64,000 bases of DNA from DASUPK01 sp963815045 (GTDB taxonomy: Bacteria; Actinomycetota; Thermoleophilia; Solirubrobacterales; 70-9). The translations under genes and the position numbers were made by a program. Positions 59,184-64,000 of this stretch are shown here, piece after piece (within the stretch, counting starts at the first letter, position 1; each line of letters begins with the position of its first letter). The stretch lies in contig CAWFET010000002.1 in assembly GCA_963815045.1 (NCBI GenBank), forward strand, positions 186,001 to 250,000, written 5' to 3'. Under the pieces are notes generated by a model. It saw nothing but the letters and a program-made list of their open reading frames with translations, was not told the DNA's origin and did not search any database.

Positions 59184-59903
59184 GTGGAGAACGGCGCTGG
59201 GAGAGACGGAGGGCCCAAGGGAGGCCAGGGTGAGGGGCCCCGTCGCACGACGATCTACTCGCTGATCGTCGGGATGGTGTTCATCGCGCTGATCGCCATC
59301 GCCGGCATCAACACGATCTCGACGAAGAACAAGGGTGTGCTCGGGGCGAGTAACGAGGGCGACATGCCGCTAGCCCAGTTCGCGGTTCCGAACGCGCGCA
59401 CCGGCGCGAGCGGGGACGCCAACATCGCGCAGGACGACTGCGACGCGGCCCGGATCCCGTGTCCCCCGGACAGCCGCCGGACACCCGCCTGCCGCGTGGA
59501 CGTCCCGGGCGCGCTTCGGGTTTGCGACTACTTCGACAAGCCGCTGGTGCTCTCGTTCTGGTTCACGCGCGGAGGCGACTGCGAGAACCAGGAGGATGTC
59601 TTCGAGCGCGCGTACAGGCGCTACGGCGACCACGTGAACTTCCTTGCGATCGATGTTCGCGACAGCACCTCCGAGGTGCAGAAGCTGATCCGCGACCACG
59701 GCTGGACCCACCCCGTCGGGCTCGATCGCGACGGCGCGCTCTCCAACCTCTACCGAGTCGGCGGCTGTCCGACCTTCGTCTACGCGTATCCCGGTGGCAT
59801 CTTCCAGGCCACCTCCATCGGGCGGTTGGACGATCAGCAGTTCTTCGCGAAGGTGGATGCGCTGGTCGCCGCCTCGAAGAAGCGAGCTGCGACGGTCCGG
59901 TGA
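59184..59903 (+). CDS. Membrane-anchored thioredoxin-like protein lacking the CxxC motif
   Basis: This 239-residue protein has a short cytoplasmic tail, one membrane helix (about 24-44, YSLIVGMVFIALIAIAGI) and an extracytoplasmic TlpA/AhpC-like domain with LVLSFWFTRGGDCENQEDVF, HVNFLAIDVRDS and the cis-Pro segment VGGCPTFVYAYPGG. Where TlpA has WCxxC, this protein has FTRGGDC, leaving a single Cys. Several extra Cys precede the domain (DDCDAARIPCPPD, ACRVDV, RVCDYF). It may be a one-Cys peroxidase or a structural relative. GTG 59184 is assumed as start. It overlaps the B3/B4 gene by 4 nt. Confidence 0.7.
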   Translation: MENGAGRDGGPKGGQGEGPRRTTIYSLIVGMVFIALIAIAGINTISTKNKGVLGASNEGDMPLAQFAVPNARTGASGDANIAQDDCDAARIPCPPDSRRTPACRVDVPGALRVCDYFDKPLVLSFWFTRGGDCENQEDVFERAYRRYGDHVNFLAIDVRDSTSEVQKLIRDHGWTHPVGLDRDGALSNLYRVGGCPTFVYAYPGGIFQATSIGRLDDQQFFAKVDALVAASKKRAATVR

Positions 59904-60598
59904 CGGCGGAGCTGCCGACAAGCGGCCCCGGACGCGGCGCAGAGGAGCCGCTGCCCGACGAGTGGGAGGTCGCCCCCGAGCCGGGCTGGGTCGCCGCCGC
60001 CCTGGCCGAGGAGTTCCCGGGTCTCTCCATCCTCTCGACCGCGATCGAGACCACCACCGGGCGAAGCCCGGAGGCGCTGAAGGAGCGCCTGCGCTTGCTC
60101 AGCGACCGGATCGCGGGGGCGCAGGCGATCCAGCTCCGGCAGCAGGCGATCCCCTGGGCCTACCGGGTCTTCTTCCGCCACATCGGCCTCGATCCCGACA
60201 CGACCCGGACTCCGATCGAGCAGCTCATCTTCGAGCGCATGCACGACGGCCGCTTCAAGAGCCGCAACAGGGTTGACGACGCCCTGACCATCGCCATGGT
60301 CGAGGTCGGCGTGGCTCTCCGTGCCTTCGACGCCGATCGTGTCGAGGGGAGGATCGGGCTCCGTCTCTCGGCGGCGGGGGAGGGGTTCGAGGGCCGCGCC
60401 TCGCCGCTGCCGGAGGGAACGATCGTCGTGGCCGACGAGGAGCGGGCGCTCGGCGTCCTCTTCGATCGGACGGCCGAGGGAAGGGGCGTGAGGCGCGGCA
60501 CCGGACGCGTGCTCCTCGCCGCCATCGGAGTGCGTGGAGTGCCCGACATTGCGCTCGAGGAGGCGCTATGGGTGGCGGGGAGCGCACTGCGGGCGTAG
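59900..60598 (+). CDS. Orphan B3/B4 (tRNA-binding) domain protein
   Basis: This 232-residue protein resembles the B3/B4 domain of phenylalanyl-tRNA synthetase beta: LRQQAIPWAYRVFFRHIGLD, PDTTRTPIEQLIFERMHDG, FKSRNRVDDALTIAMVEVGV and LPEGTIVVADEERALGVLF. Free-standing forms edit mischarged tRNA or have unknown roles. No other synthetase domain is attached. The GTG at 59900 overlaps the thioredoxin-like stop by 4 nt. The following gene starts 29 nt later behind a TAGACT hexamer (60596-60601). Confidence 0.75.
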   Translation: MTAELPTSGPGRGAEEPLPDEWEVAPEPGWVAAALAEEFPGLSILSTAIETTTGRSPEALKERLRLLSDRIAGAQAIQLRQQAIPWAYRVFFRHIGLDPDTTRTPIEQLIFERMHDGRFKSRNRVDDALTIAMVEVGVALRAFDADRVEGRIGLRLSAAGEGFEGRASPLPEGTIVVADEERALGVLFDRTAEGRGVRRGTGRVLLAAIGVRGVPDIALEEALWVAGSALRA

Positions 60599-60627
60599 AC
60601 TGAGCGGACTCGTCGAGGAGAGGGCCG

Positions 60628-61167
60628 ATGCCTGAGGAGTTGCTCGAAAGACCCGACGTCCCCGAGGTTCGGATCGCGCCGGAAGAGTCGCTGGTTCCTC
60701 CGCATCCGCCCGAGGGCCTCGACACCCTCCTCTACGAGCACGACGAGCGGGACTCCCGCGCCGACCTCCGTCGTCAGATCGCCGCGATGGAGCTCGCGCT
60801 CGCCCGGTTGTTCGGCTCGGCGTTCCCCCGCAAGGGCATCGACTTCTCCGTGCCGGGTTTGGGTGGCCCACGACTGCTCTCCGTCGACGAGCTCGAGAAG
60901 GTCAGAGATGGACTCGCCGCCCGGATCCAGGAGGTGAGGGCCGACCTCCACGACCATGCCGTCGTCGAGGAGGGGAACCGAGAGCTGATCGAAGAAATGC
61001 TCGCCGACCCCGCCTCGCACAAGTGGGAGCGCGTCTACAACGAGGACATCGGCGAGCCCGGCTGCAAGAACTGGCACGCCAAGCCCAAATGGGGCGTGCT
61101 CGGCATGCTCCTCGGCTGGTGGCGCGTCAAGATCTCCTCCGGTTGCCCGTTAGCCGAGGGGATATGA
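60628..61167 (+). CDS. Conserved hypothetical protein, 179 residues
   Basis: I do not recognise a named family. ATG 60628 has GAGGAGAGGG 5-6 nt upstream. The N-terminus is acidic and Pro-rich (RIAPEESLVPPHPPEG). The middle is a helical pair, probably coiled (RADLRRQIAAMELALARLFG, then EVRADLHDHAVVEEGNRELI). The C-terminus is Trp/Lys-rich with two Cys (GEPGCKNWHAKPKWGVLGML, then WWRVKISSGCPLAEG). No membrane helix is certain. The compact C-terminal box looks like a conserved interaction site. A strong palindrome begins at the stop codon. Confidence 0.6.
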   Translation: MPEELLERPDVPEVRIAPEESLVPPHPPEGLDTLLYEHDERDSRADLRRQIAAMELALARLFGSAFPRKGIDFSVPGLGGPRLLSVDELEKVRDGLAARIQEVRADLHDHAVVEEGNRELIEEMLADPASHKWERVYNEDIGEPGCKNWHAKPKWGVLGMLLGWWRVKISSGCPLAEGI

Positions 61168-61197
61168 CCCCGGGGTCAGGCTTAAGCCTGACCCCGG
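61165..61197. terminator. 28-bp perfect palindrome with nested repeat
   Basis: CCGGGGTCAGGCTT (61170-61183) and AAGCCTGACCCCGG (61184-61197) form a perfect palindrome. Just upstream, TGACCCCGGGGTCA (61165-61178) is a second perfect palindrome sharing the left arm, so TGACCCCGG occurs twice in direct order (61165-61173 and 61189-61197). Alternative hairpins are possible. It begins at the stop of the preceding gene and ends 17 nt before the next ATG. No T-run follows. It could be a terminator or a dispersed repeat. Confidence 0.6.
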
Positions 61198-61214
61198 ACC
61201 ATCATCCCCCCTGA

Positions 61215-61697
61215 ATGCCCACCAAACGCCAGAGACGCAAGCGCCGCAGGCGGCAGTCATCGACGGGCCCGGCGCCCGTTCCCGCCCCCGCTCCGGCATC
61301 GCCACCGCGTAAGCGCAGCGGCGATGATCGCCCGGCGGCGCCATGGGGCTCGTTCCCGCTCACGGAGATCGTCATCTTCGTGGGGGTGCTCCTGCTGATC
61401 GTGGGGTTCTTCATCCCGCCGCCGCAGGGCTTCGTGATGATCGCCGTGGGCCTCGGACTCGCATCGCTGGCGGGACTCGAGCTCTCCATCCGCGAGCACT
61501 TCGCGGCCTACCGCTCACACACTCTGCTGCTCTCGGCGGCGATCGGAGTACCGGTCTTCGGCGGCCTCTTCCTGGCGACGAAGCTGAGCCCGGCGATCTG
61601 CGTGGCCGCTGCGCTCGTGGCGTTCGGGGGCGCCGCCTGGCTCTTCGCGTCTGCCTTCCGCAGCCGCTCCGGCGGCGCCCTCTACCGCCTCAAATGA
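61215..61697 (+). CDS. Small integral membrane protein with basic N-terminus, unknown function
   Basis: This 160-residue protein begins with a strongly basic stretch (PTKRQRRKRRRRQSS), then an Ala/Pro linker and four predicted membrane helices (about 48-66, 70-90, 102-120, 124-143), for example IVIFVGVLLLIVGFFIPPPQ and FVMIAVGLGLASLAGLEL. No enzymatic motif is visible. The ATG at 61215 has no clear ribosome site. The protein is convergent with the integration host factor gene, 25 nt apart. Confidence 0.6.
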   Translation: MPTKRQRRKRRRRQSSTGPAPVPAPAPASPPRKRSGDDRPAAPWGSFPLTEIVIFVGVLLLIVGFFIPPPQGFVMIAVGLGLASLAGLELSIREHFAAYRSHTLLLSAAIGVPVFGGLFLATKLSPAICVAAALVAFGGAAWLFASAFRSRSGGALYRLK

Positions 61698-61722
61698 TGG
61701 ATCGCCCGCCGCGGCGCGGCGA

Positions 61723-62148
61723 CTAGTTCAGCCGGCCTTCCAGCTTCGCCTCGAGGGCCGCCGTCAGGATCCGGCGCTGCCGCTCGGTGAGACTGCCGAC
61801 CTTCTTGCCCTCCCCCAGGGCGGCCGAAGCCAGCAGCTTGCGTGAACGGGCGCGACCCCAGCGGCGCTGGCTGCAGAGCAGCTCACTGAGGCTCATGCTC
61901 TCGGCCTCCCACGGGCACTCCGTGACCACCTCGGTGACCGAGCGGTGGCCGGCGGAGATGTCCCTCTTGAGAGCAGCACGGGCGAGCCGAACCTCGTTCG
62001 CGCGAGCCAGGGCCTCCATGCACTGCGCGGTACCTCGTGGTCTGGGTTCGGCCTGCGGCTCGACGACAGTCGGCTCAAGACGACGGGGGGCGACAGGGGC
62101 GATGGCGGGCATCGGGCTGGCAGGGGCAATCGTCGAAGCAGCGGACAT
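61723..62148 (-). CDS. Integration host factor, actinobacterial type (mIHF-like)
   Basis: This 141-residue protein has an N-terminal Ala/Pro-rich extension of about 40 residues and then the mIHF-type helix-two-turn-helix core: ALARANEVRLARAALKRDIS, VTEVVTECPWEAESMSLSEL, WGRARSRKLLASAALGEGKK and a last SLTERQRRILTAALEAKLEG. It is a nucleoid protein that bends DNA, unrelated to enterobacterial IHF. Mycobacterial and Streptomyces forms are about 105 residues, so the N-terminal extension is notable. The SD AGGAGGGAG is strong. A good promoter lies at 62299-62328. Confidence 0.82.
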   Translation of the reverse strand: MSAASTIAPASPMPAIAPVAPRRLEPTVVEPQAEPRPRGTAQCMEALARANEVRLARAALKRDISAGHRSVTEVVTECPWEAESMSLSELLCSQRRWGRARSRKLLASAALGEGKKVGSLTERQRRILTAALEAKLEGRLN

Positions 62149-62298
62149 CGGTTCTCCCTCCTGCTAGGTCAGGAATAGTTGGCGGGCTTGGTTGCGGCCG
62201 GCAGCCCCAGTCGCTCTTTCGAGCCGGGGGAAGTGGACGGTCCCTCTCCTCAATCTGATCCCGTCCGCTCCCTGCCCCGGAAGCGCTCGGCGAGGCGA

Positions 62299-62328
62299 AA
62301 CCTACACACCTTGCGCGCCGACGGTCAA
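62299..62328 (-). promoter_or_regulatory. Promoter of the integration host factor gene; 62149-62460 otherwise empty
   Basis: Read on the minus strand, TTGACC (62328-62323), an 18-nt spacer and TAGGTT (62304-62299) make the best promoter in the window. Transcription would start near 62292, leaving a leader of about 140 nt before the ATG at 62148. The rest of the 312-nt gap between this gene and the oxoamine synthase stop contains no open frame or structure that I can support. Confidence 0.6.
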
Positions 62329-62460
62329 CACCCGAACGATCTTCCCGTTCGCTAAGAGCAGATGTTTTGTCGAGCGACCCCAGCGGTGTCCATCCGAGAT
62401 GGACAGGGCCGCCGCCTGACCGGACTGAATACCCCGTCCGATCGATCCGAAACAGGCCGG

Positions 62461-63717
62461 CTAGGCCGCCGGCAGATCCGGGAAGCGCGTCTTGACGTCG
62501 GCGATGATCTCCAGCGCGCGATCGAGATGGGCGCGTTCATGGGTCGCCATCAGGCTGGTCCGCAGCAGCGCGCCACCCGGAGGCACGGCGGGATGAAGAG
62601 CAACGTTGGTGTAGACGCCGGCGTCGAACAGGGCCTTCCAGAGCAGGACTGCCTGCCAGTCCTCTCCGACGATCACGGGGACCACCGGGGTGTTGGCCTC
62701 GGTGCCGTCTGGGAGCGTGCCAGGCTCGACGACCTTCAGTCCCAGGTCCCGGAATCCCTGGCGCAGATATGCGGCGTTGTCGAGCAGCCGGGCCATCAGC
62801 TCGGCGCCCTCGGACCGGATGACGCGGAGCGCGCCAAGGGCGGCGCCGACCGCCGCGGGGACGGCCGAGGCGCTGAAGATGAAGGAGCGCGAGGAGATCC
62901 GCAGGTACTCGATGACCTCCTCGGAGCCCGCGATGAAGCCTCCGCAGGAGGCGAGGCTCTTCGAGAAGGTGCCCATACGCAGGTCAACTTCGTCCTCGAG
63001 GCCGAAGAGCTCGCAGGCGCCGGCGCCCCGCTTGCCGAGGACGCCGACCCCGTGGGCCTCGTCGACCATCAGCCGGGCGCCGAAGCGCTTGCAGAGCTCG
63101 ACGATCGGCGGCAGGTCGCAGACGTCGCCCTCCATCGAGAAGACGCCGTCGACGACCACCAGGGTCCCGCTCTCCTCGGCGGCGGCTCGCTCGAGCATCG
63201 TCTCGAGCTTGTCCATGCGGTTGTGCCGGAAGGGACGGAGCCTTGCTCCCGAGAGCTTGCAGCCGTCGAGGATCGAGGCGTGATCCCCGGAATCGCAGAT
63301 GACGGTGTCGCCGGGCTCCAGGATCGCGCTGATCGCGCCCAGGTTCGACTGGTAGCCGGTCGTGTAGACGATCGCGTCCTCGGTTCCCATCCACTCCGCG
63401 AGCTCGCGCTCGAGGTCGACGTGCATCGGCGTGGTGCCGTTCAGCAGGCGCGAGCCGGTGACGCCGGTCCCGAACCTCTCGAGGGCGTCCCGAGCCGCCT
63501 GTTTGACGCGCTCGTCGGTGGTCAGCCCCAGATAGTTGTTGGAGCCGAGCATGATCGTCTCGCGTCCCTCCATCTCCACGACGGGCCCCGCCTGGGACTC
63601 GAGGATGCGGAAATAGGGGAGGAGGTCGCCCTGTTTGGCGGCTTCGAGCTGCTCGACGCGGTCGTGCGTCCGGGCCTTCTCGAAGACGTCCACCGGGGTC
63701 TTGGTGGAGTCGGACAT
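62461..63717 (-). CDS. Alpha-oxoamine synthase, serine palmitoyltransferase-like
   Basis: This 418-residue PLP enzyme condenses an amino acid with an acyl-CoA. It has PYFRILESQAGPVVEMEG, MLGSNNYLGLTTDERVK, ICDSGDHASILDG, VDEAHGVGVLG (PLP Asp and His) and the Schiff-base Lys in GTFSKSLASCGGFIAG. The stretch YLRISSRSFIFSAS is close to bacterial serine palmitoyltransferase (Bacteroides type). BioF and KBL differ around the Lys. Those remain alternatives. It diverges from a GNAT gene over 35 bp, and bacterial ceramide synthase is a GNAT-fold enzyme. A sphingolipid role is therefore possible. Confidence 0.75.
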   Translation of the reverse strand: MSDSTKTPVDVFEKARTHDRVEQLEAAKQGDLLPYFRILESQAGPVVEMEGRETIMLGSNNYLGLTTDERVKQAARDALERFGTGVTGSRLLNGTTPMHVDLERELAEWMGTEDAIVYTTGYQSNLGAISAILEPGDTVICDSGDHASILDGCKLSGARLRPFRHNRMDKLETMLERAAAEESGTLVVVDGVFSMEGDVCDLPPIVELCKRFGARLMVDEAHGVGVLGKRGAGACELFGLEDEVDLRMGTFSKSLASCGGFIAGSEEVIEYLRISSRSFIFSASAVPAAVGAALGALRVIRSEGAELMARLLDNAAYLRQGFRDLGLKVVEPGTLPDGTEANTPVVPVIVGEDWQAVLLWKALFDAGVYTNVALHPAVPPGGALLRTSLMATHERAHLDRALEIIADVKTRFPDLPAA

Positions 63718-63752
63718 GCTCCGGAAGTGAAGCAGGTGTAGGTTCCGCAGCC

Positions 63753-64000
63753 GTGCCAGGCACCATTCAAGTGCGGCCCGTGCAGGGCAAGGGCGAGCTG
63801 AAGACGTTCATCAAGCTGCCCTTCCGACTCCACGAGGGGACTCCATGGGTCCCGCCGCTCATCTTCGAGCGCCTCGAGTTCCTGAATCGGGACAAGAACC
63901 CCTACTTCAAGCACGCCGAGGCCGAGTACTTCCTGGCCTGGCGTGACGGTGAGGTCGTCGGCCGGATCACCGCCCAGGTGGACCGCCGCTGGGACCAGTT
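63753..64000 (+). CDS. GNAT-like acyltransferase, N-terminal part, cut by window edge
   Basis: GTG 63753 opens a frame to the end of the window: VPGTIQVRPVQGKGELKTFI, KLPFRLHEGTPWVPPLIFER, RDKNPYFKHAEAEYFLAWRD and GEVVGRITAQVDRRWDQF. The pattern of a PFRLH..P.WVPPL box followed by HAE..FLA and GRI.A is that of a large uncharacterised GNAT-like family of about 380 residues. TAGGTT ends 8 nt before the GTG, so the mRNA may be leaderless. It diverges from the serine palmitoyltransferase-like gene. Only 82 residues are seen, so the call is limited. Confidence 0.6.
   Translation, partial: MPGTIQVRPVQGKGELKTFIKLPFRLHEGTPWVPPLIFERLEFLNRDKNPYFKHAEAEYFLAWRDGEVVGRITAQVDRRWDQ

Overview
The window looks like chromosomal DNA from a high-GC actinomycete. 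An actinobacterial integration host factor, a Mce-type YrbE/Mkl transporter, a PucR-type regulator, a PII protein and many GTG starts fit Actinomycetota. The gene mix and a recurring TAGRNT -10 hexamer make class Thermoleophilia (Solirubrobacterales-like) my best guess, but that placement is inference. I found no rRNA, tRNA, CRISPR array or insertion sequence.

Left third (1-22123): catabolic genes in two arms that diverge from about 14.6 kb. The minus arm carries an aldehyde dehydrogenase, a double-hotdog MaoC protein, an amidohydrolase, a complete branched-chain-type ABC importer, a split TPP-dependent E1 pair, a VOC protein, a xylose-isomerase-like protein, a second E1 with alpha and beta fused, and a GMC oxidoreductase with its small subunit. 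The GMC gene is cut by the window edge and has a one-base frameshift. The plus arm carries a GntR regulator, a MetE-core methyltransferase, a short GcvT-like protein, an MFS transporter, 4-hydroxybenzoate hydroxylase (PobA) and an SDR. A palindromic operator candidate lies between the arms. CspA, a small basic protein and a zinc alcohol dehydrogenase follow.

Centre (22205-38655): a compact 13-kb plus-strand operon of 15 genes. It encodes a PaaK-like CoA ligase, a GntR regulator, a 3-oxoadipate-type CoA-transferase and PcaH, PcaG, PcaB, PcaD and PcaC. It then continues without a break into an NAD-dependent dehydrogenase, a type I extradiol dioxygenase, a DUF6282 hydrolase, a PIG-L protein resembling the GalB hydratase, an RraA-like protein resembling the CHA aldolase, and a fused GMC oxidoreductase. 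One transcript therefore appears to encode the intradiol protocatechuate branch of the beta-ketoadipate pathway plus what looks like a second, extradiol branch. PobA would feed protocatechuate, the convergent benzoylformate decarboxylase and aldehyde dehydrogenase would feed benzoate-type acids, and the MetE-core/GcvT-like pair may handle methyl groups from methoxylated aromatics.

Right third (38750-64000): mostly housekeeping. metH and metE diverge from only 34 bp. Then come an NTF2-like protein, an aldehyde dehydrogenase, PII with a PucR regulator, a PQQ-type propeller lipoprotein facing two PQQ-type sugar dehydrogenases, a YrbE-YrbE-Mkl transporter with no Mce protein, an MMPL/RND transporter, a thioredoxin-like protein, an orphan B3/B4-domain protein, an integration host factor, and a serine palmitoyltransferase-like enzyme divergent from a GNAT protein that runs off the right edge. 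The last pair may mark actinobacterial sphingolipid synthesis.
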